Shown here: piece by piece, positions 33,754 through 42,243 of the stretch | Layout: each line of letters starts with the position of its first letter | Position numbering within the stretch: position 1 is the first letter of the stretch | Assembly (NCBI RefSeq): GCF_013340205.1 | Contig: NZ_BJTG01000010.1 | Span: forward strand, 1-64,000 | Direction: 5' to 3' | Source: Anaeromyxobacter diazotrophicus | Lineage (GTDB): Bacteria; Myxococcota; Myxococcia; Myxococcales; Anaeromyxobacteraceae | DNA length: 64,000 nt | The notes under the pieces: model-generated | Databases searched by the model: none | What the model saw: the letters and a program-made list of their open reading frames with translations, nothing else | Told to the model about the DNA's origin: nothing | Position numbers and translations under genes: made by a program

Positions 33754-34704
33754 ATGGCGCCCGCCCTCCTGCACCGCGCGATCGACGCGCTCGCCGTGTG
33801 GAGCGAGGACCTCGTCCGTCGCGCGCCCGAGCCCTGCCGGCTGGCCGCCCCCGAGCCGCTGCGCTGCTTCGCGCCGCTGCCGGCGTTGCCGGCCGAGCCG
33901 GCGCCCGGGCGGTCCTGGTCGGCGCCCTCGCCCCGGCCGGCCGGCGCGGGCGATCGCCTGTCGGTGCACGTGACGCCGGCGGTCGGCCCGCGGCGCGGGA
34001 CCGTCCTGCTCGTGCCGCCGTGGAAGATCCGGAGCCCGCGGCTCGTCCGCGGTTACGTGGCCCTGCTCGCGCGCGCCGGATGGGAGCCGTGGCTGGTCTG
34101 CCCGCCGCACCACCTCGAGCGCACGCGCCCGGGCGCGCGCAGCGGCGAGGGGTTCGTGAGCCTCGACGCGCAGCGCCAGCGCGAGGTGTTCGAGCAGCTC
34201 GTGCTGGAGCTCCGCGTCTGCGCCGCCCTGGCCGCGCGCCGCGGACCGGTCGGGCTGGTCGGGCTGTCGCTGGGCGCGCTCGCCGGCGCGCTGGCGGCGA
34301 CCGCGCCGGAGCGGCTCGCGTTCGCGGCGCTGGTCGGCCCGCCCAAGCTGGCGCTCGTGCTGAGCCAGACCGGGATCGGCCGCCGGTACCGCCGGCTGGC
34401 GGAGCGCGCCGCGGGGGGCGGGCCGTGGCCCGGCGACGCCGCGCTCGCCGAGGCGCTCGCGCCGCTCGATCCCGCGGGCCGGGCGCCCACCGCGGCGCGG
34501 CTGTTCGTGGCGGCCGGGCTGCACGACGGGATCGCGCCCCTCGCCGGCGCGCGCGAGCTGTCGGAGCGCTGGGGCGTCGCCCCGCACCTCTACCCGCGGG
34601 GCCACCTCAGCCTGCTGTTCCTGTGTCGCGCGCTCCGGCGCGACCTGGCGGCCTTCACCGGGGGAGCGGCAGACGATCGTACGGGAGCTCTGCGGGCCGG
34701 CTGA
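33754..34704 (+). CDS. Alpha/beta hydrolase
   Basis: The product is 316 residues. The nucleophile elbow is GLSLGAL, of the G-x-S-x-G type, in a region beginning LLVPPWKI and GWEPWLVCPP as core strands. A later Asp and a His (GHLSL) could complete the triad. It lacks a signal peptide, so it is probably cytoplasmic; esterase, lipase or depolymerase activity cannot be separated. The ATG at 33754 is chosen because no upstream start fits the fold. Confidence 0.75.
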   Translation: MAPALLHRAIDALAVWSEDLVRRAPEPCRLAAPEPLRCFAPLPALPAEPAPGRSWSAPSPRPAGAGDRLSVHVTPAVGPRRGTVLLVPPWKIRSPRLVRGYVALLARAGWEPWLVCPPHHLERTRPGARSGEGFVSLDAQRQREVFEQLVLELRVCAALAARRGPVGLVGLSLGALAGALAATAPERLAFAALVGPPKLALVLSQTGIGRRYRRLAERAAGGGPWPGDAALAEALAPLDPAGRAPTAARLFVAAGLHDGIAPLAGARELSERWGVAPHLYPRGHLSLLFLCRALRRDLAAFTGGAADDRTGALRAG

Positions 34705-34734
34705 GCGGCGCACGCGCCGTCGCGGACATGAGAA

Positions 34735-34755
34735 GAGGCCCGTCGTGGGGGCCTC
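34735..34755 (+). terminator. Hairpin after the alpha/beta hydrolase gene
   Basis: GAGGCCC (34735-34741) and GGGCCTC (34749-34755) are perfect complements with a seven-base loop, and the stem can extend with AGA/TCT across one mismatch. It lies 30 bp after the hydrolase stop, in a convergent gap. No T-run follows, so classic intrinsic termination is uncertain. Confidence 0.45.
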
Positions 34756-34773
34756 GTCTCGGTTCGACCTGGG

Positions 34774-34791
34774 GTGCTCTTGGGCGAGCAC
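34774..34791. repeat. GTGCTC-N6-GAGCAC dyad, copy 1
   Basis: A perfect dyad, GTGCTC TTGGGC GAGCAC, downstream of the patatin gene in the convergent gap. A second copy with the same half-sites and the same six-base spacer lies at 36092-36109, upstream of that gene. Confidence 0.6.
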
Positions 34792-34981
34792 CGGTCCGGC
34801 TGGCGCCGGTGGAGACTGCGCTATGTCGAGCTCCGCAACGGTTCTGCTATCTCGACCTCCTGGTGTCGAACACTTCGAGCTGATCGTACGCTCTCCCGCG
34901 TCGGACGCAATCCCCCGCCAGGTCGCGTCCGGAGAACGCCCGCTTACGGCCCATCCCGGGCCTCGGCGGGTCGCTCGGGGC

Positions 34982-36022
34982 TCACGCCCCCGGCGCCTCG
35001 TCGAGCCGAGCCCTGGCAGCGGCCCGGCCCTGCTCGACGTAGGCGCGGCGAAGCTCGCGGCGGAAGAACCCCTTGAACGCGTTCCCCGCCAGCAGGGCCG
35101 GCGGCCGGATCTCGACCAGCTCGACCGGACGCACCGCGCCGGGCTCCCGGCCCGGGTAGAGCGCCTGGACGATGTCGGCGCGCGCCGCGCTGGAGAGCGC
35201 CCCCTGGCGCTCGAGGCGGTCCAGCACCGCAAGCCAGGCGTTCACCGCCCGCGCCTCCGCGAGGTCGCGGGTGAGCCGCTCGTCGATCAGCAGCTCGACC
35301 AGCCGCAGCAGCAGCGCGCTCCCGCCGAGCGCGGCGGCCGCGGAGGGAGCGAGCGTCAGGTCCGCCGGCTCGGCCGAGATCACGTAGATCGCCTCGACCT
35401 CGCGATCCTGATCGAGCGCCTCGCCGATGGGCGTGTTGTTCACCAGGCCGCCGTCGACGCAGGGCCCGGCGCCGTCGAGCGGCACCGGCTGGAAGGCGAA
35501 CGGGAAGGCGGCGGAGGCGGCCGCGGCCTGGAAGATGCGCCGCCGCCCGCTGGCGGAGTCGAGGTCCGCCCCCGCGAAGCGCTCGACGTGCTCGAACGAG
35601 GTCCCGCCGGCCGCGGCGAGGGTGCCCGCGAGCGGCGCCACCACCAGGCGGAGCGCCACCTCCGGCGCCGCGCTCCCCTGCGCGCGCTGGGGGCACTCCG
35701 ACGCCAGCAGCTCCACGATGCGCTCGGTGCCCGAGAGGCCGCGACCGTGCCACCAGCTCCCGGGCTCCGGCTCGAACACGTGCCAGACGTCCACCTTCTG
35801 CTCCCACAGCACGGCGAGCCGGTCCGCCGCGCCGGCGGGATCTCCGGCGCGGACGCCGGCCGCGACCATCGTCGCGTTGAGCGCACCCGAGCTCGTCCCC
35901 ACCAGCGCGCGGATCGGGGTGCGCTCGCGCTGGAGCCTCCGCGTGAGCTCCGCCAGCGCGCCGGCGGCGAAGGCCCCCTTCGCGACCGCTCCGCCGACCA
36001 CGATCGCCGCCGCGCGCGCCAT
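34982..36022 (-). CDS. Patatin-like phospholipase
   Basis: The product is 346 residues. The serine is in GTSSG (G-x-S-x-G) in the N-terminal part, and the catalytic Asp is in VDGGLVNNTP (D-G-G), the patatin Ser-Asp dyad. The glycine-rich oxyanion region near the N-terminus (VVGGAVAKGAFAAGAL) is also present. Such enzymes hydrolyse acyl groups of phospholipids or other lipids. There is no signal peptide. The ATG at 36022 directly precedes the first strand of the fold. It is flanked on both sides by the same GTGCTC-N6-GAGCAC dyad. Confidence 0.88.
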   Translation of the reverse strand: MARAAAIVVGGAVAKGAFAAGALAELTRRLQRERTPIRALVGTSSGALNATMVAAGVRAGDPAGAADRLAVLWEQKVDVWHVFEPEPGSWWHGRGLSGTERIVELLASECPQRAQGSAAPEVALRLVVAPLAGTLAAAGGTSFEHVERFAGADLDSASGRRRIFQAAAASAAFPFAFQPVPLDGAGPCVDGGLVNNTPIGEALDQDREVEAIYVISAEPADLTLAPSAAAALGGSALLLRLVELLIDERLTRDLAEARAVNAWLAVLDRLERQGALSSAARADIVQALYPGREPGAVRPVELVEIRPPALLAGNAFKGFFRRELRRAYVEQGRAAARARLDEAPGA

Positions 36023-36091
36023 CGCGTCCTCGCCGTCCGTGAGGCTTCACCGTAGATGCCGGCCAGGCGGCTCGTCCAGGCGCGACGTGGA

Positions 36092-36109
36092 GTGCTCCCA
36101 AGGGAGCAC
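36092..36109. repeat. GTGCTC-N6-GAGCAC dyad, copy 2
   Basis: A perfect dyad, GTGCTC CCAAGG GAGCAC, about 70 bp upstream of the patatin start and about 145 bp upstream of the small membrane protein on the other strand. It shares its half-sites and spacing with 34774-34791. It could be an operator or a small dispersed repeat. Confidence 0.55.
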
Positions 36110-36253
36110 CGCCTCACGGGCGGTGGGCGGGGGCCCCGGGGCACGGCGCGCGCCCGCCTGCCCGGCCGCGCGTGAGATGCGCCCGGGCGCCGGAGGGGCC
36201 CCTCCCCTGGCGCGAAGCACACGCCATGTGGACGATGAAAGCAGGAGGCCGCT

Positions 36254-36454
36254 GTGACGCGGACGCAGTTCCTCCTCGCGCTCCTGCTCGCCGCCGTCCT
36301 GGGGTTCGGCGTGGCCATCGTCGCGCGCGGCGGCTGGCTGGCCGCCGGGGATCGGCTTCGCGACACCGCCGCAGCCCTGAAGAAGATGTACCGCGAGCGG
36401 CCCTCGCCGCCCGCGCAGCGCCAGCAGCTCATCGCCCCGGCGCCGGCCCGGTGA
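36254..36454 (+). CDS. Small single-pass membrane protein
   Basis: The product is 66 residues. One hydrophobic helix (FLLALLLAAVLGFGVAIVA) near the N-terminus is followed by a basic amphipathic stretch (DRLRDTAAALKKMYRERPSP) and a short tail. The GTG start has AGGAGG at 36243-36248, five bases upstream. It is divergent from the patatin gene. Function unknown. Confidence 0.65.
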   Translation: MTRTQFLLALLLAAVLGFGVAIVARGGWLAAGDRLRDTAAALKKMYRERPSPPAQRQQLIAPAPAR

Positions 36455-36489
36455 GCGCCACCGCGAGGCACAGAGCGCTCCCGAAGCCC

Positions 36490-36852
36490 TTACCCGGCGC
36501 GCCCTCGCGCGTCGCGGCTCCCGCCGCTCCCCGCGCGCTGCAGGAGGGCGTACCCGCCCGCCACCAGCACCGTGAGCCACGCGACGGTGTAGGCGCGCGC
36601 CTTGCCCTCCCAGCGGCTCGCCACCCAGGCGTTGAGCTCGCTCGTGAAGACCGCCGCCTTCCCCCCGATGCGCTCGAGGTCGCGCAGCGCCTTCTTCGAG
36701 TGCTCCATCTCGTAGATCTCCGGGTCCTCGACGACCGGAGGCGTGGTCACGTACAGCGCGGCCGCAAGGGTCCAGCCGGCGACGAGGATGGCCGCCACGA
36801 CCAGGCGGCGGCGCGTGCGCGGGTCCTGCCAGCTGGAGCGGTCGAGTCGCAT
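36490..36852 (-). CDS. Two-pass membrane protein of unknown function
   Basis: The product is 120 residues. The first hydrophobic helix (VVAAILVAGWTLAAALYV) follows a basic N-terminus; the second (TVAWLTVLVAGGYALL) lies near residues 88-104. Between them is an acidic segment (DPEIYEMEHSKKALRDLERIGG). The short C-terminus is basic. No family is recognised. The ATG is at 36852. Confidence 0.65.
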   Translation of the reverse strand: MRLDRSSWQDPRTRRRLVVAAILVAGWTLAAALYVTTPPVVEDPEIYEMEHSKKALRDLERIGGKAAVFTSELNAWVASRWEGKARAYTVAWLTVLVAGGYALLQRAGSGGSRDARGRAG

Positions 36853-36917
36853 GCGCGCGGGCGCCGGCTTCGGCGCTTCCGGCGCAGTCTAAGCCGATCC
36901 GCCACGCGCGGCGGCGT

Positions 36918-37148
36918 CTACTTCTTCTCGGACGGGGACGCCCCCGGCGGCCACTTTGCCGGGGGCCGGAGGTCGCGCGAGGTGGTCTCTCCCGCGCTTT
37001 TGCTCAACGTGAGCTCCAGCGTGACGTCCACCTCGGTCCGTGGAGCGGGGCGACGCCAGATGGTCCCGGGCCTCGCCTCGGCCTGCTCACCGGAGCTGCC
37101 GGCGTCGTCAGCGTCGTCAGGAGGGGTCGTCTTGGAATGGTCCGGCAT
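36918..37148 (-). CDS. Possible small acidic protein
   Basis: The frame encodes 76 residues starting MPDHSKTTPPDDADDAGSSG and ending KWPPGASPSEKK. It is hydrophilic and low complexity, with a short strand-like segment (TEVDVTLELTLSK). There is no convincing ribosome-binding site and no recognised family. It is included because it is the best open frame in an otherwise empty 400-bp stretch (36853-37258) and its composition is less Arg/Pro-skewed than random frames here. It could be non-coding. Confidence 0.35.
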   Translation of the reverse strand: MPDHSKTTPPDDADDAGSSGEQAEARPGTIWRRPAPRTEVDVTLELTLSKSAGETTSRDLRPPAKWPPGASPSEKK

Positions 37149-37258
37149 GAACGGGCGCACGAAGACCACGATCGTCGATCGCGCGCAAGCGGTTTCATCG
37201 ACCTGCGCTCGAGGGCTCGGCGCCTCGGCGAGGCGACTGCACGTGGTCCGAGCAACAG

Positions 37259-40200
37259 TCAACGGCAGGGGACGAAGCGCACCGCCTCGCGCGCCTCGCG
37301 GAGCGCGGCGGCGATCCGGGAGAGCGCCTCGTCGACGTCCGCGGCGTCGTTCCCGGCGCCCAGCGAGAACCGGACGGCGCCGTGCGCCTCGGCGGCGCTG
37401 AGCCCGAGGGCCAGGAGCGCGTGCGAGGGATCGGGGTGCCCCGACTTGCACGCCGAGCCGGACGAGAGCGCCACGCCGCGCCGGGCCAGGTCGAGGACGA
37501 GCGACTCGCCCCGCACGCCGGGCAGGACGACGCAGAGCGTCCCGGGCAGGCCGTCGGCGCTCCCCACCCGCCGCAGCCCGGGCACCAGCGCGCGCAGCCC
37601 CACCTCCAGCCGTTCGACCAGCGCGCTCAACCGCGCCGGCTCCCCGGCGCGCAGCCGGCGGACGGCCAGCTCGCAGGCCTTCGCGAACCCGACGATGCCC
37701 GCCACGTTCTCGGTCCCGGAGCGCAGGCCGCGCTCCTGCCCGCCCCCGCGGACGAGCGGCGCGAGCGGGACGCCTTCCCGGACGTACAGCGCGCCCACAC
37801 CCTTCGGCCCGTGGATCTTGTGCGCCGAGACGGAGAGGAGGTCGACGCCGAGCGGGCCCACGTCGATGGCGAGCTTGCCGAGCGCCTGCACCGCGTCGAC
37901 GTGCACCAGCGCGCCCGCGCGGTGCGCGACGGACGCCAGCGCCGCGATGGGCTCGACCGTCCCGAACTCGTTGTTCGCCATCATGACGCTCACGAGCACC
38001 GTGTCCGGGCGGAGCGCGGCGGCCAGCCTCGCGGGCTCCACGCGGCCTTCGCCGTCGACCGCCAGGCGCGCGACCTCGAACCCGAGCTCCTCCAGCGCCG
38101 CGCACGCCTCGAGCACCGCCGGGTGCTCGATGGCCGTCGTCACGACGTGCCGGCCGCGCGCCCGGAGCGCCCAGGCGGCGCCGCGCACGGCGAGGTTGTC
38201 CGCCTCGGTGCCCGACCCGGTGAAGACGACGCGCCGCGCCGTGCACCCGAGCGCGCTCGCCACCGTGCGCCGCGCGGCGTCGAGCGCGGCCCGGGCGCGG
38301 GCCCCGGGGCCGTGAAGGCTCGACGGGTTCCCGTGCTCGTCGCGCAGGAAGGGGAGCATCGCCTCCAGCACCTCGGGGTCGAGCGGGGTGGTCGCGTTGT
38401 GATCGAGGTAGAGCGGGCGGGGTGCGGGCGCCGGCTCGAGGGCGGGCTCGAGGGCGGGCGGGCCGCCGGGGGCGGGCGCGCTGCGGCGAGACCCCTCGGC
38501 GCGGCGCACCTGGCACAGCAGCGCCTTGTACACGGGGAAGCCCGAGATCGGGTCCACCTGCCCGGGATCGGTGAGGACGTTGACGTTGCAGGCGCGCCAC
38601 GCCGCGGGCCCGAGCGGACCGCCCCCGCCCATGCACGCGTCCACGCAGCCGGCGGCGATCCCGTCGTCGAGCCGCGCCCGGAATGCGGCCGCGCCGCGCG
38701 CGGTCTCGATGACAGCGGGGTCGCCGTCGGCGATCCCGCGCGCGGCCGCATCGGCCGGGTGCATCGTCACCAGCGGCTCCGGCTGCCGCTCGGCCAGGCC
38801 CCGCACGCCATGGTGCTGGCTGCGGAAGTCGAAGCGCGTGCGCGTGCCGGAGCCGAGCACGAGCGGGAAGCGGCGCGCCAGGTCGGGGCGGCTCTGCGGG
38901 CTCTCCGGCGGCTCCCCGTAGCTCGGGAGCGGATCGTAACCGTGCTCGGCCAGGATCGAGGAAGCGATCTCGAGCTTGCCGCTCGGCGTGTCGAAGCCGG
39001 GGCGCCCGTCCGGGCGGAGGAGCCCCTTCTCCCACTTGCGGTACTCCATGCCCGGCGCTGGGACGCGCACCGTGCCGCCGGCCCGGCGCACGTCCTCCAG
39101 GGTGAAGCCGCTCCCCTCGAGGGCGTGCCGGACCACCTCCTCCTCGGTCTGCGGGTAGAGGTGGCCGTACCCGAGCCGGCGCGCCAGCTCCCCCAGGATC
39201 ACGGCGTCGCTGCGCGCCTCGCCGACCGGCGGGACCAGGCGCTCGCGGAGGCGGAACGCCGGGCCGCTCCGCAGGTACGAGAGGTTCTCGTACCCGGTCG
39301 TCGCGGGCAGGACCAGGTCCGCCCAGGCAGCGTCAGCGGTCAGGTAGCGGTCGATGCAGACGAGGAGCTCGAGCCCGCCCAGCGTCCGCCGCCAGAGCGC
39401 GGGATCGGGCCAGGCGGTGACGAGGGAGCCGCCCAGGACCAGCAGCGCCCGGATCCGGTACGGGTCGCCGTCGAGGACGGCGGGCGGCAGCGCGATCGCG
39501 TGCGACTCGCCCCGGTAATGCGTGTACAGCGGGAACCGGTCCCGCCCGAGCGCCTTGCCGACGTCCGGGTTCGGCTGGAGCCGGGTCCGGTTCTGCGGGA
39601 ACAGCCCCTGCTTCATGCGCAGGAGGAGCCCGCCCGGCACGTCGAGCTGACCGGCCAGGGCCCAGAGCACGAGCTGCGCCCGGAGCGCCTGCACGCCGTT
39701 CCCGGAGTACTCGAGGCCGGTGTACGTGACCGGCGCCGCGCCGCGGGCGGCGGCGATCCGGCGCGCCAGCCGGCGGACCGTCGCCGCCGGCACGCCGGTG
39801 ATCCCCTCCACCACCTCGGGCCGGAAGTGCTGCACCAGCCGGCGCAGGTCGTCGAATCCGACCGTGAAGTCGCGCGCGAAGCGGTCGTCGTGGAGCTCCT
39901 CGGAGAGGAGCACCTCGATGAGCCCCAGCGCCAGCGCGCCGTCCGTGCCGGGGCGGATCGGGATCCACTCCGCGCCCGCCGCCACGGCCGTCTCGCCGCG
40001 GCGGGGATCGATGGCGATCACCTCGGCGCCATTCCGGCGCGCCTGGAGCACCTGGTGGTGCGCCCGCGGGGGCGAGTCGGTGGCGGGGTTCGCGCCCCAC
40101 AGCACGACGAGCTCGGCGCGCTCGAGGTCGCTCTCCATCCCCACCAGCATCTCGCCGAGCGTGACGTGGGGCGCGATCATCGCGAACGCGACGTAGCAGA

Positions 40201-40657
40201 GCGCGCCGACGCCCAGCGTGTTCGGCGAGCCGAACGGGAACAGCACGCTCGAGGCGGACGACACCGTCACGCCGGCCGGCTGGTAGATGTCGCACAGCGC
40301 CTGGTCGAAGCTGCCGCGTCCGGTGTAGATCGCGACCGCCTCCGGGCCGTGCTCCTCGCGCAGGCGCAGCAGGCGCCGGGCCAGCCCGTCCATCGCCTCG
40401 TCCCACCCGACGGGCTCGAAGGCGAGGGTGCCCTTGGGGCCGCGGCGCCGCAGCGGCGTCGCGACGCGGTCCGGGTCGTGGACGACGTCGGGCGAGCGGC
40501 TCCCGATGGTGCAGAACAGGCCGGCCGGCGCGTCCGGGGCCGGCTCGACGCGCACGAGCCGATCGCCCGCCACCACGGCGCGGATCGGGCACCCGGCCGG
40601 GCAGATCCCGCACAGCCCGTCCCGGCCCTCCTCCCGCGCCGCGATCATGCGGCCCAT
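37259..40657 (-). CDS. Molybdopterin oxidoreductase fused to cysteine desulfurase
   Basis: A single open frame of 1132 residues. Residues 1 to about 725 form a molybdopterin oxidoreductase: 4Fe-4S cysteines C16, C19, C23 and C49, a probable Mo-ligand Cys154 in [10 protein letters not shown] as in polysulfide/thiosulfate reductases, and the C-terminal dinucleotide-binding domain. There is no twin-arginine signal. A Pro/Ala linker (about 725-745) leads to a complete class V aminotransferase-fold cysteine desulfurase (about 746-1132): [14 protein letters not shown] lysine K947 in [10 protein letters not shown] and catalytic C1070 in SSGSACKSG. Both halves look active. The ATG at 40657 is one choice; ATG 40648 and GTG 40684 are possible. 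It lies downstream of gltBD. Confidence 0.9.
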   Translation of the reverse strand: MGRMIAAREEGRDGLCGICPAGCPIRAVVAGDRLVRVEPAPDAPAGLFCTIGSRSPDVVHDPDRVATPLRRRGPKGTLAFEPVGWDEAMDGLARRLLRLREEHGPEAVAIYTGRGSFDQALCDIYQPAGVTVSSASSVLFPFGSPNTLGVGALCYVAFAMIAPHVTLGEMLVGMESDLERAELVVLWGANPATDSPPRAHHQVLQARRNGAEVIAIDPRRGETAVAAGAEWIPIRPGTDGALALGLIEVLLSEELHDDRFARDFTVGFDDLRRLVQHFRPEVVEGITGVPAATVRRLARRIAAARGAAPVTYTGLEYSGNGVQALRAQLVLWALAGQLDVPGGLLLRMKQGLFPQNRTRLQPNPDVGKALGRDRFPLYTHYRGESHAIALPPAVLDGDPYRIRALLVLGGSLVTAWPDPALWRRTLGGLELLVCIDRYLTADAAWADLVLPATTGYENLSYLRSGPAFRLRERLVPPVGEARSDAVILGELARRLGYGHLYPQTEEEVVRHALEGSGFTLEDVRRAGGTVRVPAPGMEYRKWEKGLLRPDGRPGFDTPSGKLEIASSILAEHGYDPLPSYGEPPESPQSRPDLARRFPLVLGSGTRTRFDFRSQHHGVRGLAERQPEPLVTMHPADAAARGIADGDPAVIETARGAAAFRARLDDGIAAGCVDACMGGGGPLGPAAWRACNVNVLTDPGQVDPISGFPVYKALLCQVRRAEGSRRSAPAPGGPPALEPALEPAPAPRPLYLDHNATTPLDPEVLEAMLPFLRDEHGNPSSLHGPGARARAALDAARRTVASALGCTARRVVFTGSGTEADNLAVRGAAWALRARGRHVVTTAIEHPAVLEACAALEELGFEVARLAVDGEGRVEPARLAAALRPDTVLVSVMMANNEFGTVEPIAALASVAHRAGALVHVDAVQALGKLAIDVGPLGVDLLSVSAHKIHGPKGVGALYVREGVPLAPLVRGGGQERGLRSGTENVAGIVGFAKACELAVRRLRAGEPARLSALVERLEVGLRALVPGLRRVGSADGLPGTLCVVLPGVRGESLVLDLARRGVALSSGSACKSGHPDPSHALLALGLSAAEAHGAVRFSLGAGNDAADVDEALSRIAAALREAREAVRFVPCR

Positions 40658-40744
40658 CGTCCGGAGATCGGACCCGGCGCGCACGCGCCCGGCTGGGGCC
40701 GCCCCGTCTACGCTGCGGCGCTGCGGCGCGCGAGGCCGGGCGGG

Positions 40745-42241
40745 CTACGGCAGCACCGTCTCCCCGTACATCAGGTACTTGTCCACGCCCCGCGCCGCCT
40801 TGCGGCCCTCGTGGATCGCCCACACAACCAGGGACTGGCCGCGGGAGCAGTCGCCGGCGGCGAAGACGCCGGGGACGCTCGTCATCTTCTCGGCGTCGGT
40901 CGCGACGGTCCAGGTGGCGCCGCGCTCCTCGAGCTTGAGGCCGAGCTCGCCGACCAGGCCCTTCTCCGGGCCGAGGAAGCCGAGCGCGAGCAGCACCAGG
41001 TCGGCGGGGATGACCCGCTTCGAGCCCTCCACCTCGCGCGGGCCCACCGGGCGCCCGTCCTGGCCGTGCAGCCAGTCCACGCTGACGAGCTCGATGCCGG
41101 TCACCCGGCCCGCCTCGTCGCCGAGGAAGCGCTTGCTGGAGACGGCGTACTGGCGGGGATCCTCGCCCCAGAGCGCCTTCGCCTCCTCCTGCCCGTAGTC
41201 GAGCTTGTAGACCTTGGGCCACTGCGGCCACGGGTTGTCGGCGGCGCGCTGGTCGGGCGGGCGCGGCATGATCTCGAGCTGCGTGACGCTCCGCGCCCCG
41301 TGGCGCAGCGCGGTGCCGACGCAGTCGGTGCCGGTGTCCCCGCCGCCGATGACGACCACGTGCTTGTCCTTGGCCGAGAGGTACTTCCCGTCGCGGTGGC
41401 CGGAGTCGAGCAGGGACTTCGTGTTCTGGTGCAGGAAGTCCATCGCCAGGTGGATGCCCCCGAGCTGCCGGCCCTCGAGCTTCAGGTCGCGCGCCTGGGT
41501 GGCGCCGGTGGTGAGCACCACCGCGTCGAAGTCGGTGAGGAGGCGCCCGGGGGCGAGGTCCTTGCCCACCTCGACGCCGGTGACGAACTTCACGCCCTCC
41601 TCCGCCATGAGGCGCACGCGCCGCTCGACCACGCCCTTGTCGAGCTTCATGTTGGGGATGCCGTACATGAGCAGCCCGCCCACCCGGTCGGCGCGCTCGT
41701 AGACGGTCACCGCGTGGCCCGCCTTGTTGAGCTGGGCGGCCGCGGCCAGGCCGGCCGGGCCCGAGCCCACCACCGCCACCCGCTTGCCGGTGCGCGCCAG
41801 CGGCGGCTGGGCCTTCACCCAGCCCTGCGCGAAGGCGCGGTCGACGATCTCGCGCTCGATGTTCTTGATGGTGACCGGCGGCGCGTTGATGCCGAGCGTG
41901 CAGGAGCCCTCGCAGGGCGCCGGGCAGACGCGCCCGGTGAACTCGGGGAAGTTGTTGGTCTTGTGGAGGCGGATGATCGCCTCCTGCCACTGGCCCCGGT
42001 AGACGAGGTCGTTCCACTCCGGGATGAGGTTGTTCACCGGGCAGCCCGCCGCCATGCCGGCGATGAGCTGGCCGGTGTGGCAGAAGGGCACGCCGCAGTC
42101 CATGCAGCGCGCACCCTGCTGCCGCATCGTCTCCTCGGCGTAGGGCGGGTGCTCCTCGCTCCAGTCCTTGGCGCGCTCGAGCGGCGGGCGCACGTGCGAC
42201 GGCTCGCGGTCGTACTCCAGGAATCCGGTCGGCTTGCCCAT
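40745..42241 (-). CDS. gltD: Glutamate synthase small (beta) subunit
   Basis: The product is 498 residues. The N-terminal Cys-rich region ([12 protein letters not shown], then CPAPCEGSC) binds the two 4Fe-4S clusters, and an FAD site ([14 protein letters not shown]) and an NADPH site ([14 protein letters not shown]) follow, with the second FAD motif in [15 protein letters not shown]. It supplies electrons from NADPH to GltB. The ATG lies two bases after the gltB stop, so the two are one operon. Confidence 0.96.
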   Translation of the reverse strand: MGKPTGFLEYDREPSHVRPPLERAKDWSEEHPPYAEETMRQQGARCMDCGVPFCHTGQLIAGMAAGCPVNNLIPEWNDLVYRGQWQEAIIRLHKTNNFPEFTGRVCPAPCEGSCTLGINAPPVTIKNIEREIVDRAFAQGWVKAQPPLARTGKRVAVVGSGPAGLAAAAQLNKAGHAVTVYERADRVGGLLMYGIPNMKLDKGVVERRVRLMAEEGVKFVTGVEVGKDLAPGRLLTDFDAVVLTTGATQARDLKLEGRQLGGIHLAMDFLHQNTKSLLDSGHRDGKYLSAKDKHVVVIGGGDTGTDCVGTALRHGARSVTQLEIMPRPPDQRAADNPWPQWPKVYKLDYGQEEAKALWGEDPRQYAVSSKRFLGDEAGRVTGIELVSVDWLHGQDGRPVGPREVEGSKRVIPADLVLLALGFLGPEKGLVGELGLKLEERGATWTVATDAEKMTSVPGVFAAGDCSRGQSLVVWAIHEGRKAARGVDKYLMYGETVLP

Positions 42242-42243
42242 GG

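Noticed and set aside
34755-34775. GGTTCGACC resembling a tRNA T-arm
   Set aside because: No matching T-stem, anticodon arm or acceptor stem can be drawn around it on either strand.
37259-40657. The two-domain gene as an assembly chimera of two genes
   Set aside because: The reading frame is continuous, both halves have the same codon use, and a designed-looking Pro/Ala linker joins them. It is kept as real, with re-sequencing advised in the findings.
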